A stretch of DNA of 64,000 bases from Micromonospora lutea (GTDB taxonomy: Bacteria; Actinomycetota; Actinomycetes; Mycobacteriales; Micromonosporaceae). Below, piece after piece: positions 26,340 to 35,484 of the stretch. Under the pieces are notes generated by a model, which saw only the letters and a list, made by a program, of their open reading frames with translations, did no database searches and had not been told where the DNA came from. Within the stretch, counting starts at the first letter, position 1. Each line of letters starts with the position of its first letter. The stretch spans positions 160,339 to 224,338 of the forward strand of contig NZ_BOPB01000010.1 in the NCBI RefSeq assembly GCF_016863535.1, given 5' to 3'. The translations under genes were made by a program, and so were the position numbers.

Positions 26340-27197
26340 GTGGACAACGCCCTCTTCTCCCGTCGGCGCGCCGAGCGCTTCGCGCAGCTTCTCGACGAAG
26401 CCAACGGCGGCCGACGTCATCACGTGCGATCCAGGGACGACGACGGGCTTGTGCCGCTCGTCACGCTCGGCCGAAAACTCGGGACCAACCCGCCGACCGT
26501 TGAGGTCGACCCGGAGTTCCGCACCGGCCTGCGGGCGATGTTGCTGGCCACCGCCGCTCGTGAGGGTGTCGGCGCGCCTGTCGCCGGACCGGTCGACAAG
26601 GCCGCTTCCGGTCGTGGGTCACTACTGCCTGCGGTCACCGCCCGACGGGCCCGCGCCCGCGGAGCGATCCTGATCGGTATCGCCGCCGGAGCGGTGGCCG
26701 TCTCCGGCATCTCCGCGGCCAGTGAGAACGCCGTACCCGGTGACGCGCTGTACGGGATGAAGCGCAGCACCGAACGGGCCCAGCTCGCGCTCACCAGTTC
26801 CGACATCAGCAAGGGACAGCTCTTCCTCGACTTCGCCCGCACCCGGTTGGCCGAGGCGGCCACCTTGCGGGACGGCCAGAGCGGCTACCGTGCCGTACTG
26901 GACGACATGGACGCGGACACCCGACAGGGCGTACGCCTGCTCACCGGCGCTGCCGCGCAGCGCTCGGATCCAGCGGCGCTGGCCGCGGTCGACGCGTTCC
27001 TCAACCAACAACGGCGCTCCCTGGGCGCGCTGGAGGGCCGGGGCTCCCGGGCCGATCGCTTGCGCACAGGCGAATCACTGGCGCTGCTCGACGCTGTCGT
27101 CGAGCGGGTCAACGCCACACGCGCCGCTATCGCCTGCGGCCAGCAGGTCACCGCCAGCAGCGACCCGCTCGGTCCGATCCCCGCCACCTGTTCCTGA
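26340..27197 (+). CDS. rsbN: RsbN-like membrane anti-sigma factor (DUF5667)
   Basis: 285 residues. The N-terminal ~100 cytoplasmic residues (RRRAERFAQLLDEANGGRRHHV) form the presumed sigma-binding domain. One membrane segment follows (about 104-122, AILIGIAAGAVAVSGISAA), then a DUF5667 extracytoplasmic helical domain (ENAVPGDALYGMKRSTERAQLAL). Position directly after bldN, on the same strand, and architecture agree with RsbN, the anti-sigma factor of sigma-BldN in Streptomyces. GTG 26340 is six bases after AGGAGGT. The 274-bp gap after bldN may carry a separate promoter. Assignment rests on gene context plus fold; direct interaction is inferred. Confidence 0.8.
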   Translation: MDNALFSRRRAERFAQLLDEANGGRRHHVRSRDDDGLVPLVTLGRKLGTNPPTVEVDPEFRTGLRAMLLATAAREGVGAPVAGPVDKAASGRGSLLPAVTARRARARGAILIGIAAGAVAVSGISAASENAVPGDALYGMKRSTERAQLALTSSDISKGQLFLDFARTRLAEAATLRDGQSGYRAVLDDMDADTRQGVRLLTGAAAQRSDPAALAAVDAFLNQQRRSLGALEGRGSRADRLRTGESLALLDAVVERVNATRAAIACGQQVTASSDPLGPIPATCS

Positions 27198-27321
27198 CCG
27201 GTCGCGCGCTTCGGGTCGGCCGGAATCGGACCTCCACCCTTTGTGGGATGCGCCTGGGCACCCGGCTGGAGCCCGGCCGCCGGTTACTCTCGCGATGGTG
27301 ACGGCGACGTGAGGGGGGCGG

Positions 27322-28191
27322 ATGGCGCGCAGCCGCAAGGTGACCGTCAGCACCGACGCACACGGCCACATCGCTGGTTGGGCACAGGCCGAGCCGGCTC
27401 CCCCGGCCGCACCCGACCCGAGCGCAGCGGCCTTCTTCGACGTGGACAACACGATGATGCAGGGCGCCTCCATCTACTGGTTCGCCCGTGGGCTCGCCGC
27501 GCGCAAGTACTTCACCGCCAGCGACCTGGCCCGGTTCGCCTGGCAGCAGCTGCGCTTCCGGCTGCTCGCCCGGGAACACGCCGGCGACATGTCGCAGGCC
27601 AAGGAGGCCGCCCTGGCCTTCGTCGAGGGCTGGCGGGTGGAGGATGTCGAACGGCTCACCGAGGAGATCTTCGACGAGATCATGGCCCCCCGGATCTGGG
27701 CTGGCACCCGCCGGCTGGCACAGCGCCACCTCGACAGCGGCGAACGGGTCTGGTTGGTCAGTGCCGCCCCGGTGGAGATCGGCCGCGTGATCGCCGCCCG
27801 GCTTGGGTTGACCGGTGCGATCGGTACGGTCGCCGAGATGATCGACGGCGTCTACACCGGACGGCTGGTCGGCGACCTGATGCACGGACCGGCCAAGGCC
27901 GAGGCGATCAGCGCGCTGGCCGCGGTGGAAGGGCTGGACCTGAGCCGCTGCGCCGCGTACAGCGACTCCGCCAACGACCTGCCCATGCTCTCCCTGGTGG
28001 GCCGGGCGGTGGCCGTCAACCCGGACACCGCGCTGCTGCGTCAGGCCCGCCGGTCCCGTTGGGAGGTACGCGACTTCCGCACCGGTCGACGGGCCGTCAA
28101 GATCGCCGTCCCGTCGTCCGCGGCGGCCGGGCTCGTGGTCGGTGCGGTCACCGCCGGCGTGGCGTTGCAACGACGCCGCCGCAGCGACTGA
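27322..28191 (+). CDS. HAD-IB family phosphatase (SerB1-like)
   Basis: 289 residues. HAD motif I is AAFFDVDNTMMQGAS (DxDNT type), motif II WLVSAAPVEIG, motif III Lys in GPAKAEAI and motif IV YSDSANDLPMLSLVG. This is the HAD-IB group that includes phosphoserine-phosphatase-like proteins (M. tuberculosis SerB1 in the same neighbourhood). A single membrane segment (about 262-282, AAAGLVVGAVTAGVALQRRRRSD) closes the protein, so it is probably anchored by its tail. The substrate is not certain: the fold also includes acylphosphatases and lysophosphatidic-acid enzymes, and an acyltransferase gene lies 4 kb away. ATG 27322 follows GAGGGGGG. Confidence 0.85.
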   Translation: MARSRKVTVSTDAHGHIAGWAQAEPAPPAAPDPSAAAFFDVDNTMMQGASIYWFARGLAARKYFTASDLARFAWQQLRFRLLAREHAGDMSQAKEAALAFVEGWRVEDVERLTEEIFDEIMAPRIWAGTRRLAQRHLDSGERVWLVSAAPVEIGRVIAARLGLTGAIGTVAEMIDGVYTGRLVGDLMHGPAKAEAISALAAVEGLDLSRCAAYSDSANDLPMLSLVGRAVAVNPDTALLRQARRSRWEVRDFRTGRRAVKIAVPSSAAAGLVVGAVTAGVALQRRRRSD

Positions 28192-28195
28192 GCGC

Positions 28196-28232
28196 GCCCC
28201 GCCTCGGCACCGTGCTGGTGCCGAGGCGGGGC
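28196..28232. terminator. Hairpin terminator between convergent genes
   Basis: Perfect 16-bp stem (gccccgcctcggcacc) with a 5-nt loop, five bases after the HAD-IB stop and 30 bp before the convergent lytic-transglycosylase-like gene. It can end both transcripts. Confidence 0.85.
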
Positions 28233-28261
28233 GGACGGCGGGGCCGGTGCGCCCGGACCCG

Positions 28262-31216
28262 TCAGTAGCCGTCGCCGCAGGAGTGACCCGGGTTGCTGCC
28301 GATCGGCACGAACGCCATGGCGTCGAAGGCGACCGCGTCGAAGTTCCGGGTGAGGACCGTCCCGACGTTGTTGAGCTGCACCTGCGCCCCCCGACCCAAC
28401 TCGTACGAGCCCAGGTACACCCACTTGTCCTCGCCGAGGTTGGCGGGATTCGGGTTCGGGATGCCGCCGGGCAGCGCCCAACCCGCCTCTTGGGCGAGGT
28501 CGAGCACACAGGTCCGCTGTTCCCCGATCGTACCGGTGGTGATCAGATACTCCGCGTGATGGTAGTCGGCACCGTGGCTGGGTACGTGCGCGACGATGTC
28601 GTAGCGGGCACGCTCGCCGGGGACGAGGTCGAGATTCGGTGTCCACGACCCGACGATCCGGCGGTTCGCATTGCTGCTGTTGACGTACGTGAACCAGATA
28701 TGACCCTTGTAGCCGGCACCGATCTGGTGCAGGTCGATGTCGGCGTACGGCGCCGTGGGACCGCCGGCCGGTGAACCACGCCGGATGGTGAACTTGCCAT
28801 CGGTGGCGCCGATGTCGCACCCGAGGTTGTACTGCCCGGTGTCGTTGAGCGAGTAGACCATCGACATCCGCTTGTTCCGGTTGCGGTTGCCGTTCTTGTC
28901 GCCGGTGAACGTCTCGCAGTTACGCGGGTAGATGCGTTTGACCCCGGGTTCGGCGGTGCCGGCTCCGTAGCTGAGCTTCTCCCGAGCGCACTCCCCCAGC
29001 AGACAGTTGCCCGAATTCGCCACGCCGTGCCACCAGCAGGCTTCGGAATCCGCTGGGCAGCCATTGGTGGCTGGTGAGCAGCTGTTGACCTCGGAGCAGA
29101 ACGCGTACCGGTCCGGGATCGAGAGCACCTTCGTGAACCGGGGCGGGTAGTCGGGCGAGTTAGCGCCGTACTCCGGGTGGGAGTATGCCTCCGACATCAA
29201 CGGGAAGCCCTTGAGCTGCGGCGTCTCCACCCAACCCATGATTCGCTCCGGGTACGCCCATTCGTTCGGCCGCTCGGCGTCGGCCATCGTCTCGCGCAGG
29301 AAGGGCGCCCGGTTGGCCGGGTACCTCGGGTTGGCGGGGTTGTTGAACCAGCCGATCCCGAACCGGCCCTTCTGCAGGTCCGTGTTGCGGCGATCGTACG
29401 GGTAGTAGCCGCTGTTGTAGGCCCAGACGGCGAGGAACCAGTTCTCGACCCAGGTCGGGTCATTGTTGTTCATGTAGCTCTGGTTCGCGTTGAGCTCGCT
29501 GTTCATCTGGTTCCACTTTTCGATCAGGATGTTGAGCCCGGCGGCGATGTTGGCCGCGTAGTCAACCGCGATCGCTCGGCGCTGCGTGTCGGTGAACAGG
29601 TTGCTGTCCACCCGCATCCCGTCGGTGACCTGACCGATGCCGTACCCGCAGTCGGTCTTGCTGAAATCGATGACGTCGAGGTTGTCCCCGTTGCCGTAGT
29701 AGCTGGCGATCAAGGGGTTTCCGGTGTCACCAGGAACGACCCGCCACGACGCCTGGGAAAGGTTCGTCTCCTGGGCCAGGACGGCGAGCATGACCTGGGC
29801 CGGGACCCGCCCGCCGCCGGCGAGCTGGCGCAGCGGGAACAGGCCCTGCGGTTGGTACGCCGGCAGGCCCGCCTTCAGGTAGTTCGCCGGACGAGTGACG
29901 TTGAGCCGCCCGTGCACCGCCTGGTTGACCGCCCACTCGACCATGTCCGGGCTGGGTTGCAGGGGCTGCACCCGGGGGTCGTTGCGCGGGATCGCGCAGG
30001 TCGGGGTGCCGATGTCGGCCGCAGCCGTGGCGGTGCGAAGCGGCACCGCACCGGTACCCAGTTCGACGTCGAGCTTCGGCGCCAGCGTGGTGTCCAGCGT
30101 GTGGACGGCCTGCCGCCCGCTGACCGTGGCCCGCACCGCCACCCGGAGATCACCGGCGTCGGCCGGGTCCGCCGGACGCAGCGGCTGGCCGACCGAACGC
30201 ATGCTCTGCTGGGTGAGTACCTCCTCGGCGACGAGGTGGCCCTCGGCGGAGAGCGCGCGTACCTGGCGGGTGGCCGGCAGGACGCTCAGCTCCGGCATGC
30301 TGCCACGCATGCTGGCCTGCCCGACCAGCACGTTGCGTCCGCCCCGCTGGCCGAACAGTTGGAGCCGCTCCCGGGGGCCGGTCGCGGTGACGGTCAGCCG
30401 CCCGTCGCGGAACCGCTGGGCGACCGCCTGCTCACCGTCCACGCTCACCAGGTCGATGCCGCTTCCGGCGGTGGCCTGCACGGCGAACGGTTGGCCCTGC
30501 GGCTGGGCCAGTCGGGTGGTCCGGCCGGTCCGCTCGACGCGTACCAGCTGGCCGCCGAGAATGCCGTAGTCACCGTCCGGTGCCGGCGCGGGTGTGGTGA
30601 GTTGGCCGTCGACGCGGCGAGTTCGGGTCACCCGGCCCTCGGCGGCGTCGACGGTGAGCAATTCGGTGGCGACGGCGAAGTCATCGCCCACGGATCGGGT
30701 CAGCAGCGCCCGATCGCCCGGACCGCAGGCAGGGTTGAAGTAGGCTAACTCGACGCCGGTGGCCACATGAGTGGCCTTGCCGGTGGCGATCTCCACCACC
30801 GCCGCCAGGGCGCCGGCCCGGGAAAGTTCCGGCTTGTTGGCAGCCTTCTTGGGTGCGAAGACGGCGACCGCGTACCGACCGGAGCCGGTGACGCAGACGG
30901 CGCCGGTCCACGGACCGACCGCGATCGAGCTGGAGGTCAGGGTGGCCAGCGTCGACCACCCGAAGGCGTCGGACTCCCGGGCCACGTAGAGGTGGTAACC
31001 GTCGGTGTCGCCGGCCCCGGTCACCAGCACGTCGGTGGACTTCCGCCACGCCTTGCCCAGCGCCTCGTCCGGCGCGGTGAAGGCCGCCGGTGCCGCCGGG
31101 CGTTCCGGCTCGGCCGCGCCGGCCGGCGCCGATGCCGGCAGGCCCGCGGCCGGTATCACGACCACGGCGGTCGCGGCGGCGGCCCAACGCCGCCATGTCC
31201 TTTTCAGTGAACGCAT
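28262..31216 (-). CDS. Large secreted protein with lytic transglycosylase-like and C-terminal binding domains
   Basis: 984 residues. A Sec signal peptide (MRSLKRTWRRW, then AAAATAVVVIPAAGLPASAPAGAA) is followed by a beta-rich region (about 50-400, repeated short strands suggesting a propeller). An SLT/goose-lysozyme-like domain follows, with a probable catalytic Glu in LAVLAQETNLSQASW (about 480) and CGYGIGQVTDGM (about 525). Next is a Cys-rich linker (CSEVNSCSPATNGCPADSEACWW) and a C-terminal ~130-residue domain (YHHAEYLITTGTIGEQRTCV, then NNVGTVLTRNFDAVAFDAMAFVPIG) that resembles golvesin/xanthan-lyase C-terminal binding modules. A peptidoglycan-cleaving exported protein is the best guess. 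ATG 31216 is preferred over the in-frame ATG 31249. The neighbour 50 bp upstream is another secreted protein. Confidence 0.75.
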   Translation of the reverse strand: MRSLKRTWRRWAAAATAVVVIPAAGLPASAPAGAAEPERPAAPAAFTAPDEALGKAWRKSTDVLVTGAGDTDGYHLYVARESDAFGWSTLATLTSSSIAVGPWTGAVCVTGSGRYAVAVFAPKKAANKPELSRAGALAAVVEIATGKATHVATGVELAYFNPACGPGDRALLTRSVGDDFAVATELLTVDAAEGRVTRTRRVDGQLTTPAPAPDGDYGILGGQLVRVERTGRTTRLAQPQGQPFAVQATAGSGIDLVSVDGEQAVAQRFRDGRLTVTATGPRERLQLFGQRGGRNVLVGQASMRGSMPELSVLPATRQVRALSAEGHLVAEEVLTQQSMRSVGQPLRPADPADAGDLRVAVRATVSGRQAVHTLDTTLAPKLDVELGTGAVPLRTATAAADIGTPTCAIPRNDPRVQPLQPSPDMVEWAVNQAVHGRLNVTRPANYLKAGLPAYQPQGLFPLRQLAGGGRVPAQVMLAVLAQETNLSQASWRVVPGDTGNPLIASYYGNGDNLDVIDFSKTDCGYGIGQVTDGMRVDSNLFTDTQRRAIAVDYAANIAAGLNILIEKWNQMNSELNANQSYMNNNDPTWVENWFLAVWAYNSGYYPYDRRNTDLQKGRFGIGWFNNPANPRYPANRAPFLRETMADAERPNEWAYPERIMGWVETPQLKGFPLMSEAYSHPEYGANSPDYPPRFTKVLSIPDRYAFCSEVNSCSPATNGCPADSEACWWHGVANSGNCLLGECAREKLSYGAGTAEPGVKRIYPRNCETFTGDKNGNRNRNKRMSMVYSLNDTGQYNLGCDIGATDGKFTIRRGSPAGGPTAPYADIDLHQIGAGYKGHIWFTYVNSSNANRRIVGSWTPNLDLVPGERARYDIVAHVPSHGADYHHAEYLITTGTIGEQRTCVLDLAQEAGWALPGGIPNPNPANLGEDKWVYLGSYELGRGAQVQLNNVGTVLTRNFDAVAFDAMAFVPIGSNPGHSCGDGY

Positions 31217-31265
31217 GATTCCCCCGTCAATGCCACTGTGGATTGTCATCGGTCGCGCTAGCAGA

Positions 31266-31751
31266 TCAGCGCCACGAAGTGCACGCGTTGAAGCCGCCGG
31301 AGGCGAAGTCCATGTCTGGATCGACGCCCTTGTGGCTGCCGCAGAACTTGACCGACTGCTGCCAGTCGACCATCGGAGTGGTGTAGTTTCCGGCGTTGCT
31401 CATCTGGAAGAAGTTCGCGAGGACGTTGACGCCGCCGTACTCGGGCTGCGTCCAGAGCTGCGCATAGAGGAAACCGAATATCTCGGGAGCGTTCAGCTCG
31501 CCCCACATTGCCTTGCAGGCCGGGCTGTACCAGAGATCTCCCCGTGGCGGTTGGGTCACGTCGGGATCGACAAGGGTGAAACCCCTGATGGCGAAGGCGC
31601 CGTCCCGACAGCCCTGCGCCGCTGCCATCTTGCCGTGGCACGCGGCTCCGACGCACCCGGGCGCCGCCGCAGCTGGAGCGGTCGGAGCCAGGAGCAGAAG
31701 CCCGACCAGAAAGGTGAACAAAAAGGACATGCGCGCATAGAAGTCGCTCAC
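31266..31751 (-). CDS. Secreted Cys-containing protein, DUF2690-like
   Basis: 161 residues. GTG 31751 follows GGGGGAA and gives a signal peptide (MSFLFTFLVGLLLLAPTAPA in the hydrophobic core, cleavage near AAAAPG). The mature part opens CVGAACHGKMAAAQGC and continues LWYSPACKAMWGEL, a pattern like the DUF2690 family of small secreted actinobacterial proteins. Five or six cysteines suggest disulfides. It probably shares a promoter with the downstream 984-residue secreted protein (49 bp apart, same strand). Function unknown. Confidence 0.7.
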   Translation of the reverse strand: MSDFYARMSFLFTFLVGLLLLAPTAPAAAAPGCVGAACHGKMAAAQGCRDGAFAIRGFTLVDPDVTQPPRGDLWYSPACKAMWGELNAPEIFGFLYAQLWTQPEYGGVNVLANFFQMSNAGNYTTPMVDWQQSVKFCGSHKGVDPDMDFASGGFNACTSWR

Positions 31752-31902
31752 GTTTCCCCCGTGTGGTGACCGCTTACCTGATATCAAGACCCTTACAGGT
31801 TTCGATTGCTCACGCAACGTTGACCGCACCTCCACCCGGTGCTAGCTTGGCCCGGTCGACGAGGTCCTTTGTGGCCTTGGTGCACGACGACGGGGGACAC
31901 GC

Positions 31903-32625
31903 ATGACCGGCCAGATGGAGGCCGACGCACACCGGCGGCCGCGCTTCGGGCGGGGCGGGAAGGCGCTGCTGGCGGGGCTGATTCTGCTGATCATTGCCGC
32001 CCTCGCGCTCGGCGCAACGTGGTGGCGCGGCGACCGGGAGCCGGCGGGCAGCGCCGGGTCCGTGGCGTCCGACCCGGTTCCCCACCAGACCGGAGCCCCA
32101 CCGCAGCAGGAGCCCGCACCCACCGGCGAGGCGACCGACCAGCCATCCGCCGCGCCGCTACCGCCCATTCCCGGGACCACGGTGGAGGCCGTCGCGGCCG
32201 GCTGGCGGGGCCACTGGGGCACTCCGCCGAAGGCCTTCGCACGCGGCTACGACACCACCGCCACCATGCCCGGCACCGGCGTGCGCACCCGGTACGGCCT
32301 GCTCAAGAGCCCCGCCGGTGACGGCACCTCGGTGGCCACCCTGTTCTGCCTGATCCCTGAGACTAAGGGCGACATCGACGACCGGTTCCTCAAGGCCGTG
32401 GTCGACGCGTGCCTCACCCCCGCGCTGCGGGCGAGTGAGCGGGCAACTCTGCTGACCTGGCTGGCCGAGCAGGACTACACCGTCGACGTCTCCGAGCAAC
32501 TGCCGCTGGCGCGGTTCGACGCCACGGTGACGGCCGTCCGTGGCGACTTCTCGGTGCACCTGCGGTCTAAGGGCCGAACGGGTCAGGCCGGCGCTCCAGC
32601 AACTGGTGCAGGGTCTGCTGGATAG
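31903..32625 (+). CDS. Membrane-anchored protein of unknown function
   Basis: 240 residues. A short basic N-terminus, one membrane segment (about 20-40, KALLAGLILLIIAALALGATWW), a Pro/Ala/Gln-rich linker (45-95) and an extracytoplasmic domain of about 125 residues (AAGWRGHWGTPPKAFARGYD, LFCLIPETKGDIDDRFLKAV). No known domain is recognised. Its last 59 bp overlap the 3' end of the convergent acyltransferase gene, and the corresponding C-terminal tail (RTGQAGAPATGAGSAG) is low-complexity, so the domain probably ends earlier. Confidence 0.65.
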   Translation: MTGQMEADAHRRPRFGRGGKALLAGLILLIIAALALGATWWRGDREPAGSAGSVASDPVPHQTGAPPQQEPAPTGEATDQPSAAPLPPIPGTTVEAVAAGWRGHWGTPPKAFARGYDTTATMPGTGVRTRYGLLKSPAGDGTSVATLFCLIPETKGDIDDRFLKAVVDACLTPALRASERATLLTWLAEQDYTVDVSEQLPLARFDATVTAVRGDFSVHLRSKGRTGQAGAPATGAGSAG

Positions 32626-33538
32626 TCTCCCGCACCTGGTCGGCGAGGTTGAACACGACAAGCGGATCGTCCGCCGAGTCCATCAGGTGAGCGGTCGGAA
32701 TCGGCGGGCAGAACTCGATGAGCCACTTGCTCGGCAACGGCACCATGCCCAGCGGCCCGAGCCAGGGAAAGGTCGGTGTCACCGGGAAATACGGCAGCTT
32801 GAGCAGTCGGGCCAGTGGCTTGATGTCGGCGAGCATCGGATAGATCTCCTCGCCGCCGACGATCGCCACCGGGACGATCGGCGTGCCGGTGCGTAGCGCC
32901 GCTGAGACGAAGCCACCCCGCCCGAAGCGTTGCAGCTTGTACCGGTCCGCGTACAGCTTGCCGACGCCCTTGAAGCCCTCCGGGAAGACACCCACCAGTT
33001 CACCGTTGCGCATGAGCCGCTCGGCGTCCGGATTGCAGGCCACCGTGCCGCCGGTCTTGCGGGCGATCTCGGAGACCACCGGCATCCGGAAGACCAGGTC
33101 CGCGCCGAGCAGCCGCAGGTAGCGATGGTCGGGGTGCTCGTGGTGCAGCGCGGTGGAGAGGATCAGCGCGTCCAGGGCCACGGTGCCGGAGTGATTGCCG
33201 ACGAGCAGTCCCGCCCCGTCCGCGGGTACGTGCTCCAAACCGGTGACCTCGGTGCGGAACCAGTCACGGTAGAGCCGGCGCAGCAGCGGATGGAAGACCG
33301 CCTCGGTCAGCTCCGGGTCGAAGCCGAACTCGTCCACCTCGTAGTCGCCGGCCAACCGTCGCCGCAGGAAGGCCAGGCCGGTGGCGACCCGGCGGTCCCA
33401 GACGTCGCCGGCCCGATCCGGTGTGGTGGGGCGGTGCCCGTTGCGCCGCGCCGGGTCCGCGTCGGGCGACACCGGCGCCGGTACGGCGTACCGGCCGTCG
33501 AGGTGCGCCTCGTCATGCCGCTCGTCGGGCCCGCTCAT
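32567..33538 (-). CDS. Lysophospholipid acyltransferase-family protein
   Basis: 323 residues, like M. tuberculosis Rv0502 in the same gene order. The acyltransferase block is LLVGNHSGTVALDALILSTA: His and Asp are separated by six residues rather than four as in PlsC. The glycerophosphate-binding region is GELVGVFPEGFKGVGK and the final block reads TPIVPVAIVGGEEI. No signal or long membrane helix is seen. It likely transfers an acyl group to a glycerol-phosphate or other polar acceptor at the membrane. The gene starts four bases inside the end of the epimerase gene (ATGA overlap), so they form one operon. Confidence 0.85.
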   Translation of the reverse strand: MSGPDERHDEAHLDGRYAVPAPVSPDADPARRNGHRPTTPDRAGDVWDRRVATGLAFLRRRLAGDYEVDEFGFDPELTEAVFHPLLRRLYRDWFRTEVTGLEHVPADGAGLLVGNHSGTVALDALILSTALHHEHPDHRYLRLLGADLVFRMPVVSEIARKTGGTVACNPDAERLMRNGELVGVFPEGFKGVGKLYADRYKLQRFGRGGFVSAALRTGTPIVPVAIVGGEEIYPMLADIKPLARLLKLPYFPVTPTFPWLGPLGMVPLPSKWLIEFCPPIPTAHLMDSADDPLVVFNLADQVRETIQQTLHQLLERRPDPFGP

Positions 33539-34608
33539 GACCGCTCCCGGACAGCGGTGCGAACCTGCCTGATGTGGTTCAGCACCGCCTGCTCGGCGGC
33601 GGCCAACTGTTCCCGGGTGACCACGGCACGCCCGTGGTGCGCCCGGATGAAGTCGTCGAAGGCGGCGGCGGTGGAGCGGGGCGTGAAAGCGTACTCCCGC
33701 TCCAGCCGGGAGATGTCCACCACCCGGCCGTGCACGAACAGGTCGACCTGGTCGAGGCCGTAGCGGCCGAAGCCCATCACCCGGGCGAGCGCGGCGGCCC
33801 CGGACAGGCCCGGCTCCAGCACCGGCACGGCGACCCGCCCGGCTCGGCGGATCGCCTGCGACAGCGCGAGCACCCCGGGCCCGGCCACGTTGAAGGTACC
33901 GGGGTGGTCCTCGACGACCGACCGGTGCAGCACCTCCAGCGCGTCGTCGAAGTGCAGAAACTGCAACCGGGCGTCCCGACCGAAGATGGTGGGCACCACC
34001 GGCTGCGCGAAGTAACGGGTGAGCGTGGTGTCGGCCGTCGAGCCGATGAACGGCGCGAAGCGCAGCACGGTGGCGGTGACGTCAGCGCGCCGTCGACGGA
34101 AGCCGCGGACGTACCCCTCGATGTCGAGAATGTCGCGGCCGAAGCCGCCACGCGGCACCTCGCGCGGCTCGGTCTCCTCGGTGAAGACGGCCGGATCGCG
34201 GAACGAGGCACCGTACGCCGCGGTGGAGGACCGAACCACGATCTTGCGCAACCGTGGTGCCCGCTGGCACGCGGCGAGCAACTGCATGGTGCCGATGACG
34301 TTCTGCTCCTTCATCGCCGCCCGACCACCGTGCTGTGGGTCCGGGGAGCTGACGAGGGCCAGGTGCACCACGGTGTCCACGTCGAGGTCGGCGAGGAGAC
34401 CACCCACCGATCCGGGGTCGACCCGGATCAGGTCGACCCGGTCGAGCAGCGCGTCGATCTCGGAGCCCGGCTCGGGCAGGTCGATGCCGATGACCCGGTC
34501 GATCCGCGGGTCGGCGGCGAGCCGAGCAGCGACGTGCGCGCCGAGGTAGCGACTAACTCCGGTCACGACGACGACCCCCGGAGGGCTCTGGGAGCCACCG
34601 GGGGTCAT
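33535..34608 (-). CDS. NAD-dependent epimerase/dehydratase (extended SDR)
   Basis: 357 residues. The dinucleotide loop VVVTGVSRYLGAHVAARL lies near the N-terminus, then an Asp in VIGIDLPEP that fits NAD rather than NADP. The catalytic Ser/Thr...YxxxK element seems altered: the region VVRSSTAAYGASFRD has the Tyr, but the Lys position is not clear. Homologous to M. tuberculosis GalE2 (Rv0501) by position and size, although substrates of this group are uncertain. Coupled by overlap to the acyltransferase gene. ATG 34608 follows GGTAGGTG; a GTG at 34617 adds three residues. Confidence 0.82.
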   Translation of the reverse strand: MTPGGSQSPPGVVVVTGVSRYLGAHVAARLAADPRIDRVIGIDLPEPGSEIDALLDRVDLIRVDPGSVGGLLADLDVDTVVHLALVSSPDPQHGGRAAMKEQNVIGTMQLLAACQRAPRLRKIVVRSSTAAYGASFRDPAVFTEETEPREVPRGGFGRDILDIEGYVRGFRRRRADVTATVLRFAPFIGSTADTTLTRYFAQPVVPTIFGRDARLQFLHFDDALEVLHRSVVEDHPGTFNVAGPGVLALSQAIRRAGRVAVPVLEPGLSGAAALARVMGFGRYGLDQVDLFVHGRVVDISRLEREYAFTPRSTAAAFDDFIRAHHGRAVVTREQLAAAEQAVLNHIRQVRTAVRERS

Positions 34609-34725
34609 GTCTCGCACCTACCCCGGCAGGTGGGACCAAGCCGGGGTAGCCACGGCGTGATCACCTGAGCCTCCGAGGGTCGACAAGATGGCAAATGACG
34701 GACGCCGGGGCCAGCCCGGCGTCGG

Positions 34726-34827
34726 TCACTTGCCGAGACGGCGACGCTGGACGCGGGTCTTGCGCAGCAGCTTGCGGTGCTTCTTCTTAGCCATGCGCTT
34801 GCGGCGCTTCTTGACCACCGAGCCCAT
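34726..34827 (-). CDS. Ribosomal protein bS22 (AURKAIP1/COX24-domain mini-protein)
   Basis: 33 residues, 18 of them Lys or Arg ([20 protein letters not shown], then [13 protein letters not shown]). This is the bacterial AURKAIP1/COX24 family; its mycobacterial member (Rv0500B in M. tuberculosis) was identified in ribosome structures as bS22, near the decoding centre. The gene is easily missed because of its length. ATG 34827 is preceded by GAAAGG. It lies between the epimerase and the small HTH gene, the same order as in mycobacteria and Streptomyces. Confidence 0.92.
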   Translation of the reverse strand: MGSVVKKRRKRMAKKKHRKLLRKTRVQRRRLGK

Positions 34828-35049
34828 ACGACAGCCTTTCGATGCAACGTGCGGCGCGACCGGGAGGACACCACCAACTCGTGGCGTCAGCGACCGCTTG
34901 CGGACAGGGATCGGACCGGCGGGATGGGCGGCGGAGCGCACCAGCGGTCACGATCGGAGTCCAGCGTAGCGGGGAAGCGTCGGCACAACCAACGCACCCC
35001 CGCTCGATGCCCGTTCCACCCGGCCTTTGTGACCCGGTTCGCGCCAGGA

Positions 35050-35259
35050 TCAGGCGGTCTCCTGGAAAGCGCCACGCAGGTACTCGTGCACCGCGTGCTC
35101 GGGCACCCGGAACGACCTGCCCACCCGCACCGCGGTCAACTCACCGCTGTGCACCAGGCGGTAGACCGTCATCTTCGACACCCGCATGACCGTCGCCACC
35201 TCGGCGACGGTCAGGAACTTGACCTCCGACAGCCGACCGTCGGACTGCGACCCGGCCAT
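35050..35259 (-). CDS. Small MerR/excisionase-type HTH protein
   Basis: 69 residues, mostly one winged-helix DNA-binding domain: LTVAEVATVMRVSKMTVYRL, then VHSGELTAVRVGRSFRVPEH. The C-terminal tail is short. This is the BldC/excisionase-like family; the ortholog in the same context is Rv0500A in M. tuberculosis and, as I recall, SCO3328 (bdtA, a BldD target) in Streptomyces. It is probably a transcription factor or architectural protein. It lies on its own 223 bp from bS22 on the same strand. Confidence 0.9.
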   Translation of the reverse strand: MAGSQSDGRLSEVKFLTVAEVATVMRVSKMTVYRLVHSGELTAVRVGRSFRVPEHAVHEYLRGAFQETA

Positions 35260-35484
35260 GGCTCACCCGACCCATCCCATGCCCGGCGCGTGCCGCCACA
35301 CGGGTCCTCCCGCGCGGCCGGCGACGCGCGTGTTACCAGTACGGTAGCGGGACGGCTGTGACCGGCGCGATCCCTTCCTGCAACTGATCATGATCCGTTG
35401 CGGCCTGGCGACGAAAAACCCCTGGTCGGGTGCTGTGTCCCGGATTCCGGCAACGATCAACCTCGGCCGCGGGTATCGGAGAGG

